Assembly (NCBI GenBank): GCA_963575745.1
Contig: CAUYUJ010015012.1
Span: 197,432 to 261,431, forward strand
Length of the DNA: 64,000 nucleotides
Source of the DNA: Prorocentrum cordatum
Lineage: Eukaryota > Sar > Dinophyceae > Prorocentrales > Prorocentraceae
Direction: 5' to 3'
Position numbers and translations under genes: made by a program. Below are positions 23,326-34,580 of this stretch, piece by piece; within the stretch, counting starts at the first letter, position 1, and the number at the start of each line of letters is the position of its first letter. The notes beneath the pieces are model-generated. The model saw nothing but the letters and a program-made list of their open reading frames with translations. It had not been told where the DNA came from and searched no databases.

Positions 23326-23347
23326 GTTGGGCCACAATGGCTACGGA
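23326..23347 (-). other. DinoSL relic
   Basis: On the minus strand this 22-mer matches the dinoflagellate spliced leader at 19 of 22 positions; it contains CCGTAGCCATTGTGGC where the leader has CCGTAGCCATTTTGGC. The bases after it do not begin with GT, so it is not an SL RNA gene. The transposase ATG lies 427 bp downstream. The flank 23348-23640 is repeated at 27435-27735, 28310-28612 and 38927-39095. Confidence 0.65.
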
Positions 23348-23649
23348 AAACCGCCAGGGAATCGCCATGCTGTCGACCCGATTATGGCACGGTTCTTCAG
23401 GACCCAAAACTCTCTCACAATTCCTTGTGAACCTCCGTCCCTTGTCGCGACTCCCTGGAACCAGCAGTAGTGAAATCCCAGGAGCCCGCGCGACTACCAA
23501 ACCCGATAGGAACCAGAAAAAAAAACAATCGCTAGCAAAGCCGAGATCGGAGGAACCACCGAAGGCAAGCTAACAGGAACTGGCCTAGGAACCAGGGCCC
23601 CAGAAAAGCGAGATCGCAGGGACACGAACGAAACGACTCAAACGAGGCA

Positions 23650-23765
23650 GAGGCGGAGGAGGAGGACTGTGAAGAGGACAACCATGTTTTCGCACAGGCC
23701 TTCGATCCTGGTCGACTCGGTCGAAGAGCAGGCTGCGGTGCTGCGGCGCTCAGTCAGCGCCGCAG

Positions 23766-23804
<39 letters not shown>
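23650..23804. repeat. Second copy of the 23142-23280 repeat, ending in a TA run
   Basis: 23650-23768 repeats the GGACTGTGAAGAGGACA-to-GCCGCAGCG segment and then passes into an uninterrupted TA dinucleotide run at 23768-23804. Confidence 0.8.
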
Positions 23805-23807
<3 letters not shown>

Positions 23808-24905
23808 CGCCCGCACTGTTCATCCGCATGCGCGTGGCGCGTAGTGCATGATGGCGCGCGCGCCATTCAGCCTGCGCCCCCTGCGCCGCCGAATCGCCTC
23901 GAGGCGAGCGAGCCCTAGTCAAAATTTGAGGGCGAGAGATGACAGGAACTAACATGCACCTCTCAACTTTCCGTAGAGCAAGCGACGGTTATTTCCGCAC
24001 AACTACGCCGCGCGATGACGCGGCCACGCGTGTCGACCAACTGGGTGGTCTTAGTCGATCGGAGAAGGTAGAGATCCCGAGCGAGGAAGAGGTGGAGGGG
24101 ATGGGCGTTATTTCGAAGACGCTGATGGTCACAATGTCGGTGGCGCTCATCTGCGCGCATCTGCGACTTCACGCGGCGCTGCCCTTGGCGACATCCTGGG
24201 GCCCAGATCCCCGACGTCGTGATTTTTTCACAGCGTCGACCCCCGGAGGTCTGTCGCTCCCGAGGCCCAGTACTCGTGAGAGCCCCCAAAAGCCGAACAT
24301 AGCGAAAAACTTAACGTTGTGATTTTTTCACGACGCCTGGAGGTCTGGGCGTCTGGACGGCGGCCACATAATGTGGCCTTTTCACGACGGCGGCCGCGAG
24401 GGGGAGGTGGAGGAGGATGAGGGCTCTTTCCAAAGCATATGGTCGCAATCTCGCACTGCGCCCCTGGGCGCGCGTCGCTGCACGAGCGATATGCGGGGGG
24501 CGAGGTGGGAGGGTGGGATATAGGAGGGTGGGTCGTTTCCTCGAAGTTGCGCATGCGTTAGCCACTTGTCGGCGCACGCCCCCGCGCCGAGCCCTCGCTG
24601 CACGGATCGCCCACGGATCGAACCGGATCGAGGGGGGGGGGGGCGAGAAAATGGCAGGCGCAGCGTGGGCGGCCCTCCTGCATTAATGCAGCGGCCAGCT
24701 TCACGTGCTAATTCTCCGAGAAGGGAAAGGGGGGGTAATTGTGATAGGAAGCGTGGATGCGGAGGTTGGTGGGGCGAGGGAGGTGCTTCCAATCGAAGCG
24801 TGGGCAAGGAGGGAGAGAGGCGGCCTGGGGGCCTGCAGCTCGCTCCGAGCAGTGCCGTGCCAGAGCGGCGGCTGATATTATTCAGCCTGCGCTCGAATTC
24901 GTAAT
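23805..24905. other. Unassigned sequence with short palindromes
   Basis: GTGATTTTTTCAC-containing motifs recur at about 24220 and 24320, and a perfect palindrome GGCCACATAATGTGGCC sits at 24362-24378. ORFs on both strands are short and unrecognised. Confidence 0.4.
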
Positions 24906-25486
<581 letters not shown>

Positions 25487-25492
25487 CAGGAG

Positions 25493-25640
25493 GAGGACGA
25501 ACACCACCGTGAGGATGTTAACCTGCACGTGGGGGAGGACGAAAACCACCGTGAGGATGTTAACCTGCACGTGGGGGAGGACGAACACCACCGTGAGGAT
25601 GTTAACCTGCACTATCGTGAGGATGTCGTTCACCTGCACG
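25493..25640. repeat. 42-bp tandem repeat, about 3.5 units
   Basis: GAGGATGTTAACCTGCACGT recurs every 42 bp. Since 42 is divisible by 3, one plus frame repeats the 14-residue peptide VRMLTCTWGRTKTT. The last unit is degenerate. Confidence 0.85.
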
Positions 25641-25705
25641 TGAGTAATCACGAACGCCACGCCGAGCTCGAGGGTGAGCATGGCTCCGTGGCGGGGCAAC
25701 ACAAA

Positions 25706-26200
25706 GACTCGAGGATCGCTCGAGCCCTGGGCTCGTTCGAGTCTCCTTCTTTCGCTCTCCAGGGGGGAGGGGGGGGCGAGCAGAGGGGAGGGGGCGGGGG
25801 GGGGGTGGGAGAGCGGGGGGGAAGGCCTCCGTTGATACTAAAATTCCCCACGCACGTGCGCCATTTCCTCCGCATCCAGGCCGGGGAATCGAGGGAGGGC
25901 CCGCTGGGTAAACCGGACTCGAGGATCGTTCGGGCCCTGAGCTCGGCCGATCGAGCTGGCGAGTCTGCGCGCCACGCTTCCTCCGCCGATACTCAAACAC
26001 GCACGCTCACACACACACACACACACACACACGCACGCACGCACGCACTCGCACACGCACGCACGTTTGACATTTCCTCCGCCCCCAGGCCAGGGAAGGG
26101 GGGGGCCCGTGCGGGCGGCGGGGGGAACACGGACTCGAGGATCGTTCGAGCCTTGAGCTCGACTGATTGAGTTGGTAAGTCCTGTTCTTCCGCCCTCCAC
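25706..26200. repeat. ~213-bp tandem repeat, three degenerate units
   Basis: GACTCGAGGATCG(C/T)TCG with the following GAGCTCG-type palindrome starts at 25706, 25916 and 26132. Units 2 and 3 are preceded by ATTTCCTCCGC(A/C)(T/C)CCAGG, and unit 3 ends in GTTGGTAAGT, resembling acceptor and donor splice sites around a ~110-bp segment. A CA run at about 26008-26032 lies between units 2 and 3. Confidence 0.6.
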
Positions 26201-26254
26201 GGAGGAGGAGAGGATGGAGGGGGCAGAGGGGGGATGAGAGAGGCGGAGAGAAGG

Positions 26255-26612
26255 GTCATCCAGGCCAGGGGGGGGGGGGGGGGGGGGAGGGATGGGCGAG
26301 TTGGCTTCCTAGGTGTGCGAAGGAAGGGCTAGGACGAATAGGGGGGGCAGGAGAACGAGGGAAGATGAGGATCCGAGGGCGAAGAACCCTGGCTGCCTCT
26401 GACCCCTCTCTAAACTTCACGGGCGAGGCCCGCGCTGCCGCGCGGGGCGCCGTCCGACGTCGACGACGACGATAGTGAGATAGAGAGGGGAAGGCGAGTC
26501 CTCCGCCCCCCCTCCCTACTACTCGAACACACACGCGCGCGCGTACACACACGCACACGCGCACGCACATATAAATCCGCCGCTCCTCCGCCACCCCCAG
26601 GAGAAAAAAGAG

Positions 26613-26648
<36 letters not shown>

Positions 26649-26650
26649 AG

Positions 26651-26725
<75 letters not shown>
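26255..26725. repeat. G-run, CA/CG, GA and poly-A tracts
   Basis: A run of G lies at about 26269-26287, CA/CG alternation at about 26527-26570, GA at 26605-26648 and an A run of about 75 at 26651-26725. The poly-A could be a retroposon tail in plus orientation, but no gene body precedes it. Confidence 0.85.
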
Positions 26726-26727
<2 letters not shown>

Positions 26728-26817
26728 TCGCCTCCTGCGCGAGCTCATGTTTTCTCCAGTCCTGGTGAAAGTGTCACAGCCAGCACCGCCAAGAAAGGAA
26801 ACCGTAATATCATCACA

Positions 26818-26897
26818 CCATCATCATAAGCATCAGCATCATCATCATCATCATCGGCATCACCATCATCATCATCATCATCATCGTCATCGTCATG
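26818..26897. repeat. ATC trinucleotide microsatellite
   Basis: Mostly CATCAT with CGTCAT variants, the complement of the GAT type found at 14.9-16.2 kb. Confidence 0.9.
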
Positions 26898-26914
26898 TTG
26901 ATCACCGTCACCGC

Positions 26915-27262
26915 CACTGAGTAGAGCCACCAGCACCATCACTTCCCAGGGTAACCAGCACCATCACAGAGCACAGTAACCAGCACCAGAGAACCCCAGC
27001 ACGGGCTCCAGCCAGTTTGCAATACGAGTCCCGCCAGCGGGATTTTTCCTGCACTGGAATCCACTCGAAGCGCCTCGGAAGATGACTAGAGGCATATCCC
27101 CCATTGGATACATACCGAAATCCAAGCCGTGTATACAGCAACCACGAACCCCATTGACGCAACATCCAATGTCCAGCCTCATCGTACCCAGAGGTACTCT
27201 CGTATAGCAGCGTCAAATCCTGAGTGGTAACTATTGACGTCACCAGTCCTGGGGGAGACCCA
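26915..27262 (-). repeat. Duplicated segment, copy 1
   Basis: About 340 bp matching 28815-29164. On minus both read a peptide containing SGYxEAGHWMLRQWG and YVSNGGYAS(S/T)HLPRRFEW, after which the copies diverge in frame through small indels. No known domain was recognised. The segment sits just downstream of the SL relic at 27413-27434 on the same strand. Confidence 0.75.
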
Positions 27263-27284
27263 TCCTCGTGAACTCTGCCGCACG

Positions 27285-27434
27285 CCCTCAGGAGTTGGGA
27301 AGAAGAGCGTCCGTGCGGAGCTAAGCTCACTGCACCAATGGTGCGCGGAGCTAACAATAGAGACACTGGGAGATTGCTGGGCAATGGCCGAAAATAATTT
27401 GGGCCAGCTTGCCTTGGCCCACAGTGGCTACGGC
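27285..27434 (-). repeat. SL-relic leader module, with DinoSL relic at 27413-27434
   Basis: The relic matches the spliced leader at about 18 of 22 positions. The following 15-nt position holds a weaker relic, and TATTTTCGGCC beyond it may be a third. The leader continues to AGCTTAGCTCCGCACGG and CTCTTCTTCCCAACTCC, sequence shared with modules at 33091, 35621 and 38783. The flank beyond the relic (27435-27735) is repeated at 23.4, 28.4 and 39.0 kb. Confidence 0.6.
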
Positions 27435-27744
27435 AAATCGCTGGGGAATCGTAACGCCTGCGACCCTCTGATGGCAAAGCCCTTGTGGACCCTAGCCTTT
27501 GTCACACTCCTTTATGGGCCCGAGTCCCTTGTCTCGACTCCCAGGAAACAGCGATAGTAACATCCACAGGGCCAGCACGACTAGTAAACCCGATGGAAAA
27601 AAAGAAGAAGAATAATAACAACAAATAAATAAAACACACACACACACACGGGGAACCAGCAAAGGCGAGATCGGAAGAACCAGCAAAGACGAGATAGCAG
27701 GAACCGACCAAGATACCAGGACCCAGCCAGGGCAGTGCAGGGAA

Positions 27745-28170
27745 GAGCCCGAACGACTCACACCAGAAGGAGGGGCCCGAACGACTCACACCAGGACGAA
27801 GGGCCCCAACGACTCACACCACGAGGAGCCCGAACGACTCACACACAAGGAGGCGCCCCAACGACTCACACCAGGACGAGCGACCCGAACGACTCACACC
27901 TCAAGAAGCCCGAACGACTCACACGCTAGGAGGCGCCCGAACGATTCACACCAGGACGAGGGGCCCGAACGACTCACACCACGAGGAGCCCGAACGACTC
28001 ACACACAAGGAGGGGCCCGAACGACGCACACCAGGACGAGGGGCCCGAACGACTCGCACCACGAGGAGCCCGAACAACTCACACACAAGGAAGCGCCCGA
28101 AGGACTCACACCAAGAAGAAGAGGGGCCCCAACGACTCACATCACGGGGAGACGGAACGACTCACACATC
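27745..28170. repeat. 80-bp three-phase satellite, array 1
   Basis: Three variants alternate: CCCGAACGACTCACACCA followed by GGACGAGGGG (28 bp), by CGAGGAG (25 bp), and a form reading CACACACAAGGAGGGG (27 bp), summing to an 80-bp higher-order unit. The array closes on GGAACGACTCACACATCTGC, as at 39.74 and 47.01 kb. Confidence 0.9.
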
Positions 28171-28299
28171 TGCGACGCACAGAAAACCGACCTCCTGCAT
28201 TATCTATGTCATTCTTCTCCCTGTGCAGTTCGAACTTGTCCAGTTCTTCCCGACATGCCTCCACGCAGCACAGAGCAACGTCGAAATGAGATTGAAAAA

Positions 28300-28722
28300 G
28301 GCAGAGCCACACTGCTGGCCTTCGTTGTCTCCGACCCCTGTTTGGCAAAATTCTTCTGGACTCTGCCCTCTCTCACACTCCCTTCTGAACCTCCGTCCCT
28401 TGTCAGCCCCCCCCCCCCCCCGGAATCAGCAGTAGTGAAATCCCAGGACAGAGCGCGACTACTGAACCCGATAGGAACCAGAACAAAAGCAGGCACCAGC
28501 AAAGGCGACCTCGGGGCAACCACCGACGGCAAGCAGACAGGAACTGGCAAAGGAGCCAGGGCCCGAGAAAAGCGAGATCCCAGGGACACGCATCAAACGA
28601 ATCAAACGAGGCAGAGGCGGAGGGGGAGGACTGCGAAGAGAACACATATGTGTTCGCACGGGCCGCGGTGCTCAGGCGCTCAGGCAGCGGCGCAGCGAGA
28701 GATCTCGGCGATCGGTGGTCCC
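28300..28722 (-). repeat. Third copy of the R1 repeat, SL relic eroded
   Basis: 28370-28612 matches 23400-23640 (AACCTCCGTCCCTTGTC, GTAGTGAAATCCCAGGA, AACGAGGCAGAGGCGG) and 28613-28722 matches 23142-23280. The place where the SL relic should be (about 28310-28330) retains only GCTGGCC-type sequence. A C14-like run lies at about 28409-28420. Confidence 0.7.
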
Positions 28723-28814
28723 TCGCGCGTGTAGATAGATCCTGGGTCGACGGGCAGCGATATCACCCAGTACTGATTGAGCGCTGTATCACAAGGTAAT
28801 CCCACCAATGAACC

Positions 28815-29164
28815 TTCACTGAGAAGAGTCACCAGCACCATCACTTCCCAGGGTAACCAGCACCATCACAGAGTATAATAACCAGCCCCAAAGAACCCAA
28901 ACACGGGGTCCAGCCAGTTTGCAATACGAGTCCCACCAGCGGGATGTTTTCCTGTACTGGAGCCCACTCGAAGCGCCTCGGAAGATGAGTAGAGGCATAT
29001 CCACCATTGGATACATACCGAAGCCCACGCCGTATATACAGCAACCACGGACCCCATTGACGCAACATCCAATGTCCAGCCTCACTGTACCCAGAGGTAG
29101 TCACGTATAGCAGCGTCACATCCTTAGTGGTACATATTGACATCACCAGTACTGGAGGAGACGC
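28815..29164 (-). repeat. Duplicated segment, copy 2
   Basis: Partner of 26915-27262, sharing CACCAGCACCATCACTTCCC and the SGYSEAGHWMLRQWG-coding stretch. No SL relic was found close upstream of this copy. Confidence 0.75.
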
Positions 29165-29330
29165 CATACACCATCTGAGCCCACTGCCTGAAAGCCCAAA
29201 GAACACAGCATGCACGAATACTAAGAGACAATAACGGCTACCACCTTGCCGCACACGGTAACGCACGATGAATCTAAACGCACGCGCTGCCTAGAGCCAC
29301 GCCGAAGTAGTTGCACCGAAGCGGCGCATT

Positions 29331-31490
29331 TCACTGAATAGTAAGCTGCTCGGTTTTCGCAGTGCCCAACATAGCAGGCTGGCCGATGGGGATTATCATC
29401 GCATCCTTCAAAAGATAAAGCATGCCCTTTGAATTGCCAATGGCCGCGCGGCCTGTCCCGTAGTAGACCACGACGTCCTGGAAGTTCCGCAGCGCCTGGG
29501 ACTCCGCATTGTGCTTCATGGCGCAACAAGTGAAGTAGAGGCCACTGTTGTCCACTATATCAAATTTCCGTTTCGCGTTCCCCCCTGGCGACATCTCCAA
29601 CGACTGCAGATCCATGACTTTACCTCTCACCGACAACCGAAATGGAGGGTTCAATTTGTTGCGGAGAGATCGAAACACGGAAACGCAACAATCCGAAGGT
29701 GGAACCGCATAACTCATCTTGATGAGATTCTCCGACGTCGGTCCAGACAGAACCTGCACTGTCGTGCCCATCTCCCCGCCAACAGCTTCGATCGACGTCA
29801 ACGAACGAATTCGCGTCAGCAACTCCCCCTTCCAATTGTTCTCCCCCGCCCCCCGGATGCGAACCTTAGACAGGTCCACGACGCACGGAGCAACGTCGCC
29901 CCGATGGCGACGCTCCTGTACAGCGCGCCAGATGCTGCAGATATCTTCAGCGGCGTCACCCCATAAGCACGCGCTGATGGGCCCCGTCTTGTCCACCATG
30001 ACCACGTCGGCCGCCTTCCCTTCCGAGGGCGGATCCTTGCGCTTCCGCGGAGAACCCTCCGCGTAATGTACATCGCGAAAACTATTGCCGCATACAATCA
30101 CAACGCCCTGAAAATGACACCTGCCACCCTCCTCGGAAGACTGGAGAATTGCCAGCGCAGATTTGTGGAACATCTCTTCGGACGCCGACGAAGTCGGACC
30201 AAACGCCTGCCCTGAGAGAATCAGATCAATGCCAGACAAACCAGAAGGCGACGCCGCATCTGACAGCTGCGTCGATCCATGGGCCACGGCGCTCTCCTCG
30301 GCGTGTCGGGGAGCAGAGTCCTCAGGACGAACCTCAGATATGATTTCCCGCAACAAGGCGTAGTACCGGGGTGCCGCAAATTTTTCTGGGGGCTCCGATG
30401 GCAGCATTCTCCTCTGCTTGGCCGTGCGCGATTGCACATACTGGCTGTATTGCTCCGTGACGCCCGTCACGGCGAAGGTGTGATCAGTCGCGGATGCCTT
30501 CAGAAGGAATGTTTTACGCCCGTCTGCTTCGTCTGCAGAAACTCCGAACCCCGGGTCCACCATCGGCCGAATCGCCGCGGGCGCGCCCAAGCCAGTCCCC
30601 GCGTTCTGGCGCGCGCCCGCATCGCGGGTCTCGCGCACAATGCGAAAGTAGTCCTCCTCCAAAAACTCCCTGAAGCTATCATGAGCGCCCGCCCCACTGA
30701 GTTCGACGACTTCAGCCATCTCCTCCCAAGCTGACCACAAATTCTTGTCCAGCGACTCCAAGAATTCAGGCCTCATGGCCGACGCGGCATCTCGAGCGAA
30801 AACCTTCTCCTCTTCGTCGCCGATCGACTGCGGGGAGATCAGCAGGATGAACGTTGACTGGGCAAACCGGTGAGCAAATGTCCTGGCATCAAGCGATTGC
30901 TTGGCGAGAAAATCACGCACGTGCTTGTAATAAAAATTGAGGGCCCACTGAGCATGCTTCTCGTCAATCGACGTCGCTGGATCACCAGGACTATTCTTGA
31001 AGTACTGCTCTTTATGATAATCAATGTAGCTCTGAATCTGCACAGCATCCAGCTTCTCCACGAGACTCTTGGCTTCCTCGGCGGCATTCTGCTCGTCGTC
31101 CGCTCGCAACTCTATCGGGCGAATGAGCGGGAATTCTTTCGCCGCCGCTCGAGAATGCAGATAATCCACCAAAGTAGAAATGTCCTCCGCCAAGTCCTCG
31201 CCGCCAGAGCCTGCGTCACCCAACGATTCGAGCAGCGTCGTCAAATCAGCCCTCGTAAACGATTTGTCGAGAGGCCAGCCCCTGCTCTCGAAAATCTTCT
31301 TCAGCGACTCCACTGTAACCGCTTCGGCACTTACGCCGCTACTCGCGCCATCGGCGCGACGCCCTTCCAGGAACACGTGCAAGCCCTCAACGCCAGGCTT
31401 CAGCATAGCTTTCTCTGCCGCGCCGTCCGCTTGCACAGCGATGTTGTCGAAAGACGCCCCCGCGGCCTCGTGGAAGGTCGGAGTGGACAT
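29331..31490 (-). CDS. RPA-like OB-fold protein, intact 719 codons
   Basis: The ATG at 31490 was chosen because the in-frame extension to 31667 has no ATG. The N-terminal ~450 residues are acidic and helical with no named domain. From about residue 455 a first OB-fold-like unit reads HFQGVVIVCGNSF, then VVMVDKTGPISACLWGDAAE and VVDLSKVRIRG, the pattern of RPA70 DNA-binding domains. A second unit (about 610-719) reads FRLSVRGKVMDLQSL, KRKFDIVDNSGLYFTCC and FQDVVVYYGTGRAAIG. RPA-type proteins bind single-stranded DNA in replication and repair; some Helitrons carry RPA-like ORFs. There is no intron or frame break over 2.1 kb. The next same-strand ORF starts at 33009. Host retro-gene or element cargo cannot be decided here. 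Confidence 0.65.
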   Translation of the reverse strand: MSTPTFHEAAGASFDNIAVQADGAAEKAMLKPGVEGLHVFLEGRRADGASSGVSAEAVTVESLKKIFESRGWPLDKSFTRADLTTLLESLGDAGSGGEDLAEDISTLVDYLHSRAAAKEFPLIRPIELRADDEQNAAEEAKSLVEKLDAVQIQSYIDYHKEQYFKNSPGDPATSIDEKHAQWALNFYYKHVRDFLAKQSLDARTFAHRFAQSTFILLISPQSIGDEEEKVFARDAASAMRPEFLESLDKNLWSAWEEMAEVVELSGAGAHDSFREFLEEDYFRIVRETRDAGARQNAGTGLGAPAAIRPMVDPGFGVSADEADGRKTFLLKASATDHTFAVTGVTEQYSQYVQSRTAKQRRMLPSEPPEKFAAPRYYALLREIISEVRPEDSAPRHAEESAVAHGSTQLSDAASPSGLSGIDLILSGQAFGPTSSASEEMFHKSALAILQSSEEGGRCHFQGVVIVCGNSFRDVHYAEGSPRKRKDPPSEGKAADVVMVDKTGPISACLWGDAAEDICSIWRAVQERRHRGDVAPCVVDLSKVRIRGAGENNWKGELLTRIRSLTSIEAVGGEMGTTVQVLSGPTSENLIKMSYAVPPSDCCVSVFRSLRNKLNPPFRLSVRGKVMDLQSLEMSPGGNAKRKFDIVDNSGLYFTCCAMKHNAESQALRNFQDVVVYYGTGRAAIGNSKGMLYLLKDAMIIPIGQPAMLGTAKTEQLTIQ

Positions 31491-32248
31491 GGCCCGAGTC
31501 CCGCGCTGGAGGATTGGCCACCTCGCTAAACGAGGTTGAATCGGAAAAGCTGAGTGAACAACGGCTGAGCAACGCTCACTACCGATGATCTCACAGGCGT
31601 GCTCGACTCGAGCCCGCGGCTCGCAACAGTGCGCCAACTTTGCGTGCACGAACCGTACGTGCGCCAAAACCCACTAGCAATGCACTACATGCAACAACCA
31701 GATCTGCGACGAGGATCACTCAAATCCGCAACGACATGCAAATCTACGTCACCCACATTTCCCTCGTTCCCACATGTGTAATGATGTGACGTGATGTAGG
31801 ATGTGGAATGGTAAGTATGATGAGGATGTCAATGGTACGATGTGGTATGGTATCACGGGCGATGCACCAGCTGATCGATGTGCGGCACGCTGACATGTAA
31901 ATTCTAAGTCGGACGATGCGTTGTTTAATGACGTGTAGGATGTTAGGTAATTGATGATCGTGTAGGATGATGTTGTATGACACGTAGGGTGGCGTTGGCA
32001 GTCACGAGCGAGAGTCCGGGCACATGCCCAGGGCCGTGCCCCTTCTCTAGGGCAAGGAGTGGGGGGGCCACAACACACACTCACTCAACACACGCACTCT
32101 CAATGCGAGTGCGAGTTGACCATCACCAAATACCATATGTTCCAGTACGTGTAGTCGTTGCCTTTGTGCACATTCCCAATGGCGAACCCTCCGTGGTTCT
32201 CCCTCCCCGACAACGAACTCCATCCCCTTGTCTATCATCATATTGTGC
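31491..32248. other. Region between the RPA-like ORF and the next broken gene
   Basis: 31750-31990 is AT-richer with imperfect GATGTGGTATGG-like motifs; 31990-32248 is GC-rich. No gene was recognised. No SL relic was found within it, unlike the upstream regions of the other minus-strand ORFs. Confidence 0.4.
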
Positions 32249-33009
32249 TTATTGTAGCTCTCCCGACGATGACGCTGCCGACATTGTTCCCCTGATGATC
32301 CCCATCTTCTTGCCTATCTCCATCTTGCGCTTCGCGTAGCCCACCGCAGGAGGGAAGGTGTCCTCTAGCTTCTCTGGCATCTCGGGCACCTGAGCCTGCG
32401 AGGTGTTTACGCTGTCGAAGTCGGGACACTCCTCATAGTCGTTCCATCCGTAGGCATGCCACGTCTCTGGCTTGTTCTTGTCCCAGGCAGGGATGCCTCC
32501 CTCTGGAGCCTGCCGCCCGTCGCGGATCTCTCTGGAGGCTGCAACCACGTCGGAGATCTCTTTGTGTTGCCCCTTAGCGATCTCCCCGCGACGCGCAACT
32601 CTCAACTTGAACTCGATCTCCTTCATGTTGTCCGTCTCGTCGGCTTGCGGCTTTATATATTCTTTGACCGATGGCCAGATGAGGGGGAGCTCCGTCTGGT
32701 ACTTCAACGTTCCGTGGGCCTCGGTCAGCTTTCCCAGGCCTGCCGTGATTCCTTGGATCTGGTCCTCGATGGTGCGAATGTTCTCCGCTACCATGTAGAT
32801 CTCCTGCGTCGTCTTCGCTTTGGTCATGGCGCTGCGGGTCAAGCACGTCGTGAGCTGCAGCTTGGAGGCCTTCAGGTGTCGATCTGAGACTCGAGCACCT
32901 TGAGCATCTCCGTCGTCACCTCGCGGCTCCTCTGCAGATTGGTCTCCTGCAACTCGATCACGTAGCTTACGCGCCCAATCACATGTTCCTCCGTTTGGCC
33001 CCGATACAT
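32249..33009 (-). pseudogene. Helical protein of unknown function, one frameshift
   Basis: ATG at 33009 opens a frame reading MYRGQTEEHVIGRVSYVIEL and a Glu/Leu-rich helix that stops at TGA 32874-32872. The next frame carries on as LKASKLQLTTCLTRSAMTKA, through IYMVAENIRTIEDQIQG and WHAYGWNDYEECPDFDS to the stop at 32249. A one-base shift near 32875 joins them into about 250 codons. Charged heptad-like spacing suggests coiled coil in the first half. No family was recognised. An SL-relic module (33091-33253) ends 82 bp upstream of the ATG on the same strand. Confidence 0.5.
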
Positions 33010-33090
33010 CGGAGCGGCTTCTTGTACTTCTGGGAGTGCAGACATCCCCAGCTTGGCGCGAACTCTCGGCAGAAGGGAGGCAGTTGGCGG

Positions 33091-33253
33091 CGTTGGAAGC
33101 CCGAGCGTCCGTGCGGAGCTAACCTCGCAGCGAAAATGATGGGCGGATAGAACTCACGGACACTGGGAAATTGCTCGTAGACGCCAGCGATTGCTGCTGG
33201 CCGAGCCAAGCTCACAGCCACACGTCATCACTGTGAACCTAAATGGCAACAAC
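33091..33253 (-). repeat. SL-relic leader module, relic at 33232-33253
   Basis: The relic is weak (14 of 22 positions; core GTTGCCATTTAGGTTCAC), but the module is recognisable by GAGCGTCCGTGCGGAGCTAA and TGCTGGCCGAGCCAAGCTCA. It lies 82 bp upstream of the ATG at 33009. The flank 33254-33420 passes into a GGGGCCATCTTGG-type repeat. Confidence 0.5.
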
Positions 33254-33420
33254 GACGACAACGCTGCAGGAAATGTGAACTTGGCCCTCTCCTGAGCGCC
33301 TTGGTGAAATCGTAGCCCTTCCCAGAAGCCTGTGGGGCCTCGCGAGGGCCATCTTGGGGCAATCTTGGGGCCTCTTGGTGCCTCCTCGGCGCTTCTTGGG
33401 GCTATCTTGGAGGAAATCGA

Positions 33421-33829
33421 TCAAAGAAAAGGAGAACTTCAATTGGTGCTGCCCCCTCGGGCCATAGATCCTGACGAGCCCCGACTGGGTACTTGGGGTT
33501 TTCAAGAGTAGGCAATGAAAGGCTCGTTAGGTTAAGCGTCCCTACACAGGCAGACCGTGGTCGGACGGCATCGCCACGTGACTTCGCTTTGCCCAACCGT
33601 CCAGCTACAATGGGTCCTGGGCACTGTAATCTCGTGTCCACTGTCAGCAACGTGGAGCCTCGCAGTAGGCTACCGTGAACATGGCAATGAGCTGGTCTCC
33701 GAGACTGGGAGAGGAGGAGGAGGAGGAAAAAGATGATGGGGAGGAAGTGAGCGAGGGGGAGGGGTAGGGGGGCGACAAGGACAAGGAGGAGGGAGCACAA
33801 ATGCGACGCACTGCACGAATGTCGAGCTG
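33421..33829. other. Unassigned sequence with a GGA tract
   Basis: 33705-33780 is purine-rich (GGAGGAGGAGG), which gives a spurious Leu-rich hydrophobic frame on minus. No gene was recognised. Confidence 0.5.
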
Positions 33830-33962
33830 AGCTCGCTGGTCAACTACTAAGCGGAGGGAACACAGAACCACGGGAAGATTGCTCATAGGCGGAAGCGATT
33901 GCATGTAGGCAAAGTTAAACTCACAGCCACTGTTCAACACTGTGAGACAGAATGGCAACGGC
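33830..33962 (-). repeat. SL-relic leader module, relic at 33941-33962
   Basis: The relic matches the leader at 16 of 22 positions (minus core CCGTTGCCATTCTGTCTCAC). Module landmarks AAGATTGCTCATAGGCGGAA and AACTCACAGCCAC are present. No ATG-initiated ORF of note follows on minus. The flank 33963-34170 resembles those at 35.8 and 45.1 kb. Confidence 0.5.
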
Positions 33963-34162
33963 GACGACTGAGCTGCAGGAAAAATGGACTTCGGCCAATT
34001 CTGAGCGACTCGGTGACTTCGTGTCCCTTCTTGGGAGCCTCTTGGATCATCACGTGGCTGCTGCGGACCTCTGGATTGCCCCCAGCGGCTTCCCCGGAGC
34101 CTCTGCCAATCGAGAGCGACAAGATGGCTTCCCCTGGGTTACCCCCAGCGGCTTCCCCTGGA

Positions 34163-34580
34163 TCTGAAAGTTCTCCACCTTCTCATCCAGACACGAACGC
34201 GTCTCGAAAAACGCCATGCGTCAGCTGATGGCAGCTCATAGACTCCCACACCTCACCTCCCCCCCCTCCTTCATGACCATCCATGCCCACCCTCCTCCCT
34301 CAGGCGCGGGCGCGCACTGCGCCCATGACATGACATCTGCCCGCTGTGCGCTCCAAGCGCATCTCACGTGCCATGTCGACGAAGGGAAAGGTGAATGAAG
34401 AAAGGGAAGCGCGATGATTGCGACTACTGAAGGTAGCTATGTTCCACCTGCGCATTGGATGCAAACGCGCGCTATGCCAACGAACCGTGGGTCTGCGCAT
34501 TTCGCACCATACTGCGGCCATGCCGCTGCAATGAAAAACGTGCACATCGCCGACGAAATCAAACACTTTACTGCACCAGC
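34163..34580. other. Unassigned sequence downstream of the zinc-finger ORF
   Basis: No recognised ORF, repeat or RNA gene. Confidence 0.4.

Noticed and set aside
26651-26725. Poly-A tail proving a retroposed gene
   Set aside because: The upstream sequence is microsatellite with no ORF or SL relic in the matching orientation.
33402-33800. Hydrophobic minus-strand ORF resembling a signal peptide
   Set aside because: It has no ATG and the Leu/Pro run is the complement of a GGA tract.
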